64,000 nt of DNA from Homalodisca vitripennis (taxonomy: Eukaryota; Arthropoda; Insecta; Hemiptera; Cicadellidae), in assembly GCF_021130785.1 (NCBI RefSeq), contig NC_060212.1, positions 143,660,001 to 143,724,000 of the forward strand. Direction: 5' to 3'. The notes under the pieces were generated by a model that had not been told where the DNA came from, ran no database searches, and saw only the letters and a list, made by a program, of their open reading frames with translations. This document shows positions 11,601 to 20,909 of the stretch, one piece after another. The position numbers and the translations under genes were made by a program. Positions within the stretch are counted from its first letter, which is position 1. The number at the start of each line of letters is the position of its first letter.

Positions 11601-14600
11601 CCCCCTCCCTCCGTGATATTGACACACAGCTGGAGTATGAGATCATCATGCGTGGTGGTACAGATGCCAGCTACACTCCTTGTGTTGGTGTTATCTGCTG
11701 TAAGTAAAATATTGTTTGTTTGTTTATTTACATGGGATATAAAGCATTGTTAAATATAAAAAATGATCATCCTGTTGTTTGCTTGCTGCAAGTCTTTATT
11801 ACCTTTAATTTTTCTGGATGATTTCTTGAGAAGTTAAACTCAACTCTTCTGATGTCTCTTTGTAACTTTTTATATTTTCCAGGCACAAGTCCAAAATTTT
11901 ATCATAGAATCAGAAGGTACTTTAAAAAGTTTATATTTACCATGCATACAAGGTAAGCAACTGGACTGAGGCTGAAAACATAATATTTACAATTTGATGT
12001 TATCCCCTTCAATGCAAGGCTACCAAGCCAATTTAATCCATTAGACTCCTGTTCAAACTGAATTTTACTTTCTTTAATTAGTTTTTTGATATTTAAAACT
12101 TCATTTAGGTCTCACAAGTTATATCTCCCTACACATGGGTCACCCATGAAGGGATCTCTTAAATAAATACAACTAAGAAGAACTGAATTGTTTACTCCTT
12201 CCATATGTCTGTAATAACTTTTATAGACAATGGTACTGCTACAAATTGAGATAAATCAAATAATGCATAGGTAAGTGCTTTGTTTTTTTGTGAACTGAGT
12301 TAAAATTTTTGCAGCCCCATACAACAAGGACAGCCTGAGCCTGGAGTCGACAGTGGTCAGCTACTGGGTGGTGCCACCTCCGGAGAACAAGCCTCACGAG
12401 TACGGCAAACCCATGCTTATGTCCTACAGTGTTATCCAGGATCAGTATCTCACGCAGGACACGCTCAACGAGATGGTGAGTATCAGAGTCTTCACTGTTT
12501 GAGTAAACCTTTGCTTGTATTAGTGACATAGGAGATTAATAATCATACAGATGTGGTGTGCTGTGGTCCAGGGAAGTATTTCAGTCAGTTCTAAGTTCTA
12601 ACACTAGGGCTGCTCCATATAACTTTGATTTTTACTGTTCAAATATTTTCTCGCATAAATTTGGGCAGTCGTAATGTAATTGCGTAAACATTTTCTAATA
12701 AAAGTGATATTCCTAGCCACAGTTACTTCAAAGATAATAACACTTGATTGTCCTCTGTATTGTGGATTAAAAAATCCTATATTGCAGTTTTGCAGTCAAT
12801 AAAACATGTTTAACTGTGATTTCAGAAAAAGTGTGCTGATTATTACAAAGGAGATCCAGATGTAGTAAAATTTGGTGATAAATACAAAGGCAATGTGACT
12901 TACCTTGACAAGCTGAAGGTAAGTCAACTGATTTGTAATTGTGTTTACGAATTTTTCTTGGAGTTAATATTTAAAATATCAAATTTGTTACCCCATTCAC
13001 CATTTACTGTTTAAATTAATTCCTAATTGCCATCCGCTGCACTGTATAAAGTTTTCTTGCCATTCCATTTTTAAAAAGCTACCCACCTGGAATTTATAGG
13101 TGTGATCCTGGTAGATGAGATTCCTCTAAAAGCTTGTACTCTTTGGATTCAAACAAAATAAATAAAATGAGACCAACTTGCCTTTCTAAAAACAAGATAA
13201 GGAAAATGAGACCAAAATGTATCTCTAGATAAATGGTTTGGTTTTGATTTTTTGAGTGGATTTGAGGTGCAGAAATGAATTTATACTTAGTTGAGAATAC
13301 TCTCTTCAAGAAAGTAACATTGTGCCAACATCTTAACCGTTGACGATGGAAGGTTTAGAAAGATAACAGTATTTCTGACATTTGCCATTGTTATATGTTA
13401 AAAAAAGGTATAACACAACATTTTGAGGATTGGAATTTATCCTCTTTGTCATGTGGGGGGGGGGGGAGGTGTTAATACATACAAAAATAAAAAACATAAA
13501 GAAGAGAAAGAAAAGGGTTCAAACATACCCAAAAGCTGCTTGGTCATCTTAGTTGTTTGGGTTTTTTAATACAATATATTTGTTATATTTATAATTAAAT
13601 ACATTAATGGATCATATATTAATGAAGAGTTTGCTCGCTGTATTGATATTTATTTTGCTACCAACATTTATATGTTAGGTTTTCTCTAATATTAATGGTT
13701 CATTAATGATGAAACAATTGCCACTTACAACAGGGGTGATACAGGTGATGAAAGGCCTTATTTATAAGAGGTGTACTAATCTATGCTAAGGAATGAATTG
13801 AGTTGTTTGTTTCCTACACCTATGGCAAACCAAGGTTATGTTATAAAGTGTCTGTTTTAGACGACTCTGACGTCCAAGTTCCCACGGGACCAGAGTGATG
13901 GAAAGTTATGGAGGTATCTGAGTGAGCTAGTGATGCCAGGCAGTACAGGGGAGCTGGCACCTCCCACGGTAAGCACTCTACAGATGCATTGCCTCTCTTC
14001 CTCTCCATCTACCTCTGCTGCTGCCGCTGCCGTCGCCTCCACCTCTATGGGACTCAGCATACCCAAGGCCAGCTCTCTATTCAGCGCCGAAATAGCCAAT
14101 GCTCTCTTCAGTGCCAGTGAGTATTATTCTTCATGGATTTCCTAAAATCCTGAGTCACTGAGGACAACATTCAGTGAACAAATTAAGGACAATTTTTGTT
14201 ATTTCTAGGGCTTTTAATTTTTCTACTAGCTTAGAGTGTTTAATACTATCAAAAGCTTTTGAGATATCCATGAATACCCTAATTGTACGTGTTAAACTGA
14301 TTCAATAATTGTTTCGATATATGACACAGCAACACTTACAAACTGAAGTTCCCGATCAAAATCCATGTTGGCCACTATGTAAAAAAATAAAAGTTTGTAA
14401 ACATTCTGTGACCTGTAAATATACTGCTTTTTCATAAATTTTAGACATTGTTAGTAGGACAGATATTGGTCGATAATTAAGAATGTTCTTTTTATCATCT
14501 TTTTTACATATTGGTATTATTTTTGCTTGCTTTAATTTAATTGGAAAAGTACCAGAAACAAAAAAGGAGTTAATTAAATGTGGTGCATTTATACATTTTT

Positions 14601-16439
14601 GTAATGCCTTAATTATTGTGACTGGTACTTCATTGTGTCCACTAGATGTTTTGTTCTTGAATCAGTTCTATTATTTGTTCCACCTCCCTTATGTCTATTG
14701 GGCTTAATCTAAATGTTAGTTTTATAAACTGAACATCGCTATAATTACGTTCCAAATCAATATTTACACACTGATCTTTATTTTTTTAAATCTAAATCTT
14801 TTACTATATTAACAAAATGATCATTGAAAACATTTGCTGTTAATTTAGGATCAGAAACAATTTGAGTTCCCTTTATCAATGAGATGTTGCTAAGGAGCTT
14901 CCCTTTCTTATACCCCTACTTCCGAATTTATCAATTTCTATATGGTTTTTATGGACATTAGCTGATTTATTGATTTATTTTTGAAAATTGTTTGACTTGG
15001 ATTGGACCAATTAACACTGATCTTATAATCTTTTTTTGCTTTGTTCAATTTAGTCTTTGATTCCAAATTTTTATTTTTTCAATACTCTTTAGTTAGTTGA
15101 ATGATATTTACGTTGTTGCATTTTAATTCTTCTGTAATCCAATTATTTTGTGTGTGTTTTTTTGTTATTAGTATTTTTGAAAAAGCCTGCTCAAAATAAA
15201 AGGTTAAATAAACTGTAAAAATATCATTTTTTTCAACTGAGGCCAAATATACATAATTCCATGTTATTTCAGACAACAACTGTGAAAAGTATTTAACATT
15301 TTCTGGTGTGAACTTTCTTATTTCTTGTTTTATAGACAATCTCTCTTTATTCAATGAATTTTTTACTTTTATTTCTAGCAATTAGTCATCGTGATCTGAA
15401 AGACTGGTTATCAGGCCTTCGATTTGAACAATATCTAAATCTATATTTTTTACTATGGAATTGTCTATGGCTGTTTCTGGGTTTTCGGGTACTCTTGTGG
15501 AAAAGTCTACTAAATACTTTATATTGTCCTATTAATGATTCTTTAAATCGTTTATAAGTATTGTCATTTTTTAAACATCAATATTGAAGTCATCCCCTAC
15601 TATTATTTTATCATACCTTTTACTAGTATATTCTAATAGTAGACTAAGCCTATCAAGGAAATTCCTAATGTTTGAATTTGGTGATCTATATAATTATTCA
15701 AAATAATGGCAGTTTTAATTTTAGGGGTATTAGAGCTACATATACTAAACTCGAATTGACACTCTTCGGTTAACCTTACAGTTAAAGATGTTGGCATAGA
15801 TACCCGCTCAACTCAAATCCTTCTTCCGCCACTACACCTCTTTTTGATTTTTTTTCTTGAAAAATTAGCTTTTACTGTATAGTTATTAGTACTATTTTGT
15901 TCCATTTCTTCTTCTTTTGTATCATGTTCTGTTAGTATAATAATTTGTGGTTTTTATCTCGTCTAAAATTATTTCTAATGCATTTGTTGTGGAAGAAACA
16001 TGCTATATATTTTGCTAGATAACTTCAAAAGACTGGGATTGAAATATGTTGTCGGAACCAGCAAGTTTAAAGATGAATCCGGTGAATGAGTCACACTATA
16101 GCTATTAACAAATAAATTAACTATTCCAATCACAGCACCACTGCCCTGGTATAGCGCCTCAGAATAACTGAGGTCACCTGGCACCACTGCTCAAAACCAT
16201 AGCAAAGTAACTGTCTGGCTGGGCTATTGAATCATCCACACTTACAAAAAAAATTATAATCCCTCGATTTGATCAACTTTTCAGTTGTTTCTCGCTTGAT
16301 TTCAGGCAAGTTTCCGACGCCCGCCTCGCTTATGGGTCTATCGGCACTGTTTCCCGCTCCAGCACCTCCCAGCCTGCTCAAGTACCCGTCGACAAAAATG
16401 CTAGATAAGAACTACACCATGACCAGTGGACACTCCTGA
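5495..16439 (+). CDS. MPND: MPN domain-containing protein (MPND homologue), partial gene
   Basis: Eight exons (5495-5630, 6254-6383, 8070-8239, 11451-11699, 12315-12475, 12826-12918, 13861-14116, 16306-16439) join without phase conflict into 442 residues plus TGA. The protein begins mid-domain with VKYKNRKLDACK, the end of the RAMA-type domain of MPND. An acidic/proline-rich linker follows, then an MPN+ metalloprotease domain. JAMM zinc residues are intact: Glu in TSEVVGYLAGHWD, then HSHPSCPATPSLRDID, which fits HxHx7Sx2D. The family cleaves isopeptide or peptide bonds using zinc; vertebrate MPND is nuclear and has been reported to bind N6-methyladenine DNA through RAMA. Substrate here is unknown. 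After the MPN fold there is a helical tail, a Ser/Ala tract and a Pro/Leu-rich C-terminus. The start codon lies left of the window or in an unrecognised exon. Very sure of family, less sure of the gene's 5' extent. Confidence 0.9.
6254..6383 (+). CDS. MPND: MPND exon (Pro-rich linker)
   Basis: Acceptor TTTCAG at 6253, donor GTGAGT at 6384. Encodes DEEMELKPPSTILPPTPAPT and on to VVKHNMLGNRSTL. The MLGNR segment aligns with the conserved stretch just before the MPN domain in MPND proteins. Ends with two bases of the next codon. Confidence 0.85.
6572..7528 (+). mobile_element. mariner element with both ends, internally deleted
   Basis: TA-bounded 957-bp element in the MPND intron. Ends match: TACGAGGTCTGTCCAAAAAG on the left and, read inward from the right, TACAAGGTGTGTCTAAAAAG. 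The element is in the same strand sense as the host gene. It carries a transposase ORF lacking its middle, so it can only move if supplied in trans. Confidence 0.9.
6765..7475 (+). pseudogene. mariner transposase with catalytic core deleted
   Basis: Starts MTERVEQRICITFCQKLGHS, followed by the HTH block DTQIKDWFRQFKNGRISVES, an acidic SDDRSGRPSTA linker and the second HTH (RRLTVRKLEEDLGIPKSAVC). It then jumps directly to RKQPELWTSRDWILHLDNAP, so the segment with the first catalytic Asp (the TGDE block) is missing. The second Asp (LDNAPGH) is present. The DIAPCDFWLFPKLK block lies in another frame after about 7205. The reading frame stops at 7253 and the downstream part is shifted. Non-functional. 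Confidence 0.85.
8070..8239 (+). CDS. MPND: MPND exon (start of MPN domain)
   Basis: Acceptor CTTGTTCAG at 8069, donor GTGAGT at 8240. The split codon gives His, then DPNTLVESIPFSLLGKIQPF and LVMDFHCHLTTSEVVGYLAG. The Glu of TSEVVGYL is the JAMM glutamate. An apparent upstream continuation (from 8035) is excluded because only the 8070 acceptor fits the phase of the previous exon. Confidence 0.9.
8481..8778. mobile_element. Inverted-repeat element with 37-bp arms
   Basis: The arms at 8481-8517 and 8742-8778 are reverse complements with a single difference, containing AAACTCTCCAATAATATAAA. The 298-bp unit has no ORF and includes GGCCTTTCGTACTCAATGAG near its left arm. The 13-mer AAATAGTATCAGA is found at 8430-8442 and 8779-8791; the right copy abuts the element but the left copy is 38 bp away, so it is not a clean target duplication. 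Confidence 0.7.
9041..9060. repeat. Short (AT)n microsatellite
   Basis: About ten AT units inside the MPND intron. Confidence 0.8.
10041..10112 (+). repeat. tRNA-like SINE head
   Basis: Sequence GGTGGCCAAGTGGTTAGCAT resembles a tRNA 5' half with A box, and GTTCAGATTTCAATCCC about 30 bases later resembles a B box. Arms do not pair into a full cloverleaf and the B box is degenerate, so it is read as a tRNA-derived SINE remnant rather than a tRNA gene. Confidence 0.5.
10326..10870 (+). pseudogene. Non-LTR reverse transcriptase fragment, C-terminal
   Basis: The plus strand encodes LWSSCARSNLEREFECRKKV followed by VRIMRKLNTRELC, the RT thumb segment in which a wall-facing Trp-x-x-Ser precedes a basic KKxVR helix. 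After a stop, other frames continue with STQLVYFRDCIFLSIQ. Short and broken; it lies in the MPND intron. Confidence 0.55.
10870..10990 (-). pseudogene. Non-LTR reverse transcriptase fragment, catalytic block
   Basis: Minus strand reads GNIITAVFLDFSKAFDCLSH, the RT block containing the first catalytic Asp. Too short to classify. It faces the fragment just upstream in the opposite direction, so the two are separate insertions or a rearranged copy. Confidence 0.6.
11451..11699 (+). CDS. MPND: MPND exon (JAMM motif)
   Basis: Acceptor ACATAG at 11450, donor GTAAGT at 11700. The joined codon is Asn, then LAITHAFPCRSRLSDKEMAP. The catalytic run HSHPSCPATPSLRDID supplies two zinc-binding His and one Asp plus the conserved Ser. 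The exon ends in SYTPCVGVIC with one base over. Confidence 0.92.
12315..12475 (+). CDS. MPND: MPND exon (MPN core, C-terminal half)
   Basis: Acceptor TTTTTGCAG, donor GTGAGT. Encodes SPYNKDSLSLESTVVSYWVV, then PPPENKPHEYGKPMLMSY, where the SxxxSxWVxPPPE stretch aligns with the corresponding MPND segment. Ends in phase with TLNEM. Confidence 0.9.
12826..12918 (+). CDS. MPND: MPND exon (helical tail)
   Basis: Acceptor TTTCAG, donor GTAAGT. 31 codons, KKCADYYKGDPDVVKFGDKY and on to TYLDKLK, matching the FYKGxPDxVxF and TYLDKLK region that follows the MPN fold in MPND. Confidence 0.9.
13861..14116 (+). CDS. MPND: MPND exon (tail and Ser/Ala tract)
   Basis: Acceptor TGTTTTAG, donor GTGAGT at 14117. 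Opens TTLTSKFPRDQSDGKLWRYL. An internal GTAAGC at 13969 could act as a donor, but the frame stays open across it and the downstream donor fits the last exon's phase. The extra part encodes a Ser-rich run, five consecutive Ala plus AVAS, then KASSLFSAEIANALFSAS. Alternative use of the two donors is possible. Confidence 0.8.
14190..16060 (-). mobile_element. Decayed non-LTR retrotransposon in the last MPND intron
   Basis: Read on the minus strand it has, in order, an endonuclease remnant with GDDFNIDV (about 15600-15560), scattered frames, LNYRPISVLLTMSKIYEK (about 14485-14433) and VFMDISKAFDSIKHSK (about 14275-14228), the last being the first catalytic RT block. Many stops interrupt it. The 3' half of the RT is missing. 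Confidence 0.65.
16306..16439 (+). CDS. MPND: MPND last exon
   Basis: Acceptor TGATTTCAG at 16305. Encodes SKFPTPASLMGLSALFPAPA and ends DKNYTMTSGHS, TGA at 16437-16439. Pro/Leu-rich and low in charge. A poly(A) signal AATAAA is seen at 17102-17107, so a 3' UTR of roughly 0.7 kb is plausible. Confidence 0.85.
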
Positions 16440-17101
16440 GACTTACTCTCGCTTTTTAAGCAGTGATCTCATAGACAACGAAAATCGCCACTCTTGCGAT
16501 ACGGGTAGTTTGACACGTCACATTAGGTTTATGGATGTACATCGAGGTGCGAGAGTCTTACCTTTATTACGAATTTTGGTTTTAAGGTGTAAAATGTTTA
16601 TATGAAATACTGTTAACGGATTTGAGGAACAGTTGTATCTTAGTAAACAGATTTGCCATGCAATCTGTACATCGAGAAATGTTGCAGTATTTTATCTGAA
16701 AGGGCTGGGAAGTTAAATATTTATCTAGATTAATTCTTCGGTTACGTTACTTAGGGTAAAGTCAAGAGTGTCAGTACATTCCGAGACATTAGATGTAGTT
16801 TTGATAAAGGGGGAATACCCAAAACCTGTACAAATATAAACAGTGAGATTTTTTTATATGTTTGTGTGTTTCAGTAAGTTTTTTGTTGTCTGAATGTACA
16901 TGTGTGTTGAGTGGTTTTGTATCCGTTTATTGTAAGAGATGTCCTCAAATTAATTCTCAATTGGTTGTGGATAAATTATGAAATACATTATAAAAATGTA
17001 ATTTATACAGAAATTTTCTGTAAAATAATATTGATAGTTTATAAATCATTTAATTTCTTCTAATTTTAAAATTATTAATATGCGTAATTCTGTATTTTAT
17101 A

Positions 17102-17107
17102 AATAAA
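17102..17107 (+). terminator. Candidate MPND poly(A) signal
   Basis: AATAAA about 660 bases after the stop codon, within an AT-rich run. Other A/T-rich hexamers are nearby, so cleavage may vary. Confidence 0.4.
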
Positions 17108-17149
17108 TATTATTTAATAAGTTTGTTAATTTTGTTAGAGCGCAATTAC

Positions 17150-19320
17150 AAATATTAGTAAATTATAACAACATTATTTGGTGTATTGGAGATATTTTCA
17201 TCAAAAGAACATAATAAATGTGTATTTTTAACCCGTTTGCCACTGCCCACTTGTTTCTGTAGTGTGCGAAAACTGTTAAGGAATTTTAATAATAAATTAT
17301 CACCAGGTTTAATATCCACAATAAATATGTCCGTGTTTTTTAAGATTTTAAATTTATGTAATTAATTTGATTTTAAATAAATGAGTTATTCAGACTAAAT
17401 AAAAGGAAGTTCATCTTCAAATTTTTACAGAAAGGTTTATAAAAAGCATATAAATTTCAGAACTTTGGCTGAGTCTATAACATTAAAAGAAAACTGTATC
17501 ACTATAAGTAATATTATAAGTGAGACAATTTAGTTATATTTTCAAATTCCAACAAATCCAATAAATCTTGTACTTTCAACATTATTATATTATTTGGTAC
17601 TCTTCTGCAATATGTGCAATATGTGTGCATATCAAATATTTTTGCTAAAACAAAAATTTAAGACAGAAACTTCGATTACTGGAAATTAAAGCACAGTGAT
17701 GGGTATTCTATTAAATACACTCTAGCTAATAACATTTCCCATAAAATGGATGAAGTGAATAAAAGGTAAAATCTACTTAATAGAGCCTAATGTCTAAACT
17801 TAGCTCTTGGGCTAACTAGATGTATTCAACTGAAAAATAGTTATTGCTAATTCCAAGTAGTAGCAATTAACCAGTCCAGAACAAAAGTAGAATCTATTGG
17901 GCAGTCAATTAATAATAATGACTTAAAAATGTAGAACAGCGATGGGCAAATACAGAATTTTTGAATCTTTCGACCAATTCTAAATATTGAAAAATCATCT
18001 TCGGATTCTTGATTTTCAAATCATAATAGTTTTTTTAGCCTTAGTATAATTGAAACAAAATCATCAACGATCTAATTTTAGCCTTTCTTAAGCCTTTGGA
18101 AACTGTCCGACGATATAAAAATATTCCAAGAGTACAACTCTATTGATTTAAGGGAATTTGTAGAGGTTCAGAGAAATAGCTACATTTTAAGAACTAAGTC
18201 ATTTCCCTATCTTCTACTTTAATTTGCTATATTATAATGTGGGCTTCCAGAAAATGTCTTCTCCAAAAATATGGGCATATGTTAGGTTACCTATTATGGT
18301 TTATTAAACACAGAGTATAACAAAGACGCAATTTAGCGATTGGTAATTTATATACACCCGACAGATGTTGTTAAATGCTACAAACTTATGGCGATGTGTG
18401 TACATAAATACAGTACTGCTAAAAAATATTATTTGGAAAAGTATGATTGTCAATTAGGTTTTCTATTTATGATTTTTTAAACAAAAATTACTGCGAAAAG
18501 CACGTTTTAGCGATCAGTAATTCTTATACTACCGATTAGCCAATAACTAATGACACGGTGGATCTATGTAGATTTTGAATCTCATTGATTGATTCTCAGA
18601 TACGAACGAATATTTGCCAAAGATATGGTGGATTCGAGATTAGGCTTTGACACATCTCTGTAATATGGAGCTTTTATCAAAGTGTCAGACCCAATGATAG
18701 CACAAAACTGAACCAAAATAAATTTTTTTATTTACTGTTTTAGAACAAAATTTAATTTCTGTTAGCTATACCATGGTGAATTCAAATAGTCGTTATACCT
18801 GCTTTTTTTTTCGTGTACAAAACTTCATTTTAGATATTGAGAATAAAAACATTCTTCCCCACTATGGTCGGAAAAATTGTTTTCTAGCTTAAGCAGATTT
18901 ATAATTACAATGATATATGAAAAATATTGATTTGTATTTAGTTAACAATTAACCTGAAGTATCAATGTTTATAATTAGTTCACTTGTTTTTGTATATTTA
19001 TATTAAATTTTAACTATTAATTATGTCCCTTGATGATAAAGATGTTAAATAAATGTGTCAGAAGAAAATTTTACATAATTGTTACATCAGGATTGTAAGT
19101 TTGTATTATAACAGTGTACATTACTCCCATGGAAAGATTGTTCTGTGTTTTGCATAATTCCACATAATTATAATACTTGGTTTGTAATGTGAGGAATTAT
19201 AAGTAAACGGGATAATCCTTTTTAAAGAATGCTAAACATAATACCATTTTTGTTAAAAAAAATTCCTTTTGCGTTTTAGGGAACCATTACATTTATTATA
19301 TTATTTTTACATTTTTATAT
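17150..19320. other. Intergenic, nothing recognised
   Basis: AT-rich sequence without supported exons, repeats with clear ends, or RNA genes. Confidence 0.5.
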
Positions 19321-19326
19321 TATTTA

Positions 19327-19330
19327 TATA

Positions 19331-19385
<55 letters not shown>
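19327..19385. repeat. (AT)n microsatellite
   Basis: Near-pure TA dinucleotide run of about 60 bases with an interrupted left edge. Confidence 0.9.
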
Positions 19386-19389
<4 letters not shown>

Positions 19390-19589
19390 TGTATTTTCAT
19401 TATAAATCACAATTTTGTTATGTTTCACTTTGCTGGAGCTTCCAGTATTACCTCACAAAATAATAACATACATCGAGCGTGAAGCGAAAAAATGCATAAT
19501 ATGCTGATAAAAGTATATCTTTATGTACACAGTGTTTCAACCTGCATAATAAATTTGTAACTCAAGCTATTTTGAACATAAATTATTAA

Positions 19590-20720
19590 TATGAATAACC
19601 TAACTCAATCTTGAATCCAAGTGAACACCTAGCAAATTTACTGATTCATTTTTAGATTGTACTGTATTATGTAGGGAGAAAATAATACTTTCTGTTTTGT
19701 TACTATTCACAACTAAAGGATTATGTGCAAACCATTTAGTAGATACTTCCATAGCTAAGGTTTGTTGACACTGCAAGGGAACCATATCAGTTTTTGAATT
19801 AGTAAGCATTGTGTCATTAGCATATAATACTGATTTACATGACATATTGGAAGTAAATTTGTTCATAGTAATTAAAAACAAAAAAGGTCCCAGCTCTGAC
19901 TCCTGTGGGACACCTATTTTTGTAGTTTTTATTTTAGATTGGTCAGTCTTTTAACAATGATTTGCTTTCTATCTTTTAGATATGTTGCAATTTAACTAAA
20001 ATCCTTCCCTTTCACACCAAAGAAAAAGTTTTCCAACAACAAACCATGCAAAATACAATCTGCATTGATAGCAAAGTAAAGTAAAGATGTCTTATTTTAC
20101 CAGGCAAAGTTAGGGCTAAGAAGCCTTCTCTAACACTTAACCTGGGGACCAACGGCTTAAAAGTGACTTCCGAACCACCAACAATGGGCGGGGCAGGCGG
20201 GCTGCTTGCAAGGACAGGATCGCTCAGCGGTCACCCGTCCAAGCAGCAGCCATGCTCGACGTTGCTTGATCCGGTTATCTTGCGATAACCATTGTACCCG
20301 CTACACAGCGCCATTGGCAGCTCATAGCCTTTAGTAGCTCAATTAGCAAAGGAGATGTGAAGTTTTTGTCAAAATTTAAGAAGACATTTCAACCACACTT
20401 TCAACCGCCTTACTGTGTTAAGATTTGGTAGACAACCATACTGTTCATAACAAAAAAAGTGATTTTGTTGAAAGTATCCAAAAAGTTGTTCATTATACAT
20501 GATCCAAAATTTTACTTAAAATAGAAACCAGTGCTATTGAACGGTAACTTGAAGGAAATTCTATGTTTCGTTTTCTTTAAATAGGTATTGTTTTTAGTTA
20601 TTTTTAATGTTTGTGAAAAAATTCCAGTTTCAGTTGAAAAATTTATTATTGAGTTGAGAATTGGTATCGGTATTGAAATCAAATGTTTGTTGTATTGGCC
20701 CATCCCTAGATATTAGAATT
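19590..20720 (-). mobile_element. Decayed non-LTR retrotransposon, itself interrupted
   Basis: On the minus strand: PIPILNSIINFSTETGIFSQ (near 20640), DCILHGLLLENFFFGVKGK (near 20060-20000), IGVPQESELGPFLFLI (about 19910), VLYANDTML in place of YADD, and VNLLGVHLDSRLS (near 19620). The order is correct for an RT. A GC-rich repeat at about 20072-20335 separates the finger and palm regions. YAND and several breaks show it is dead. Confidence 0.65.
20072..20335. repeat. GC-rich interspersed repeat inserted in a LINE remnant
   Basis: Begins with AAAGTAAAGTAAAGATGTC and has CCAGGCAAAGTTAGGGCTAA near its left end, then a GC-rich body quite unlike its AT-rich neighbours, ending in a GGTTATCTTGCGATAACC hairpin at about 20273. 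It splits the AFD block of the surrounding RT remnant, so it inserted later. Family unidentified; possibly the tail of another non-LTR element. Confidence 0.5.
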
Positions 20721-20909
20721 GTAGCAAAATGCCATGGCTTTTACAGTATTGACATCCATATTTCCAAATTTCATGCCAAATTTCAACGCTTTTATATAAA
20801 ATATAAAGTGATTTATCGTCTGGGAGCCGATAACCAATTTGCATTGTGTAAGCCTTTACTAGTTTTACATGAAATCAGTAAAATATCTTATAAAAAAAGG
20901 AATTGATTG

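Noticed and set aside
13447..13462. G-run in an intron
   Set aside because: Short homopolymer without a repeated unit; not worth a separate feature.
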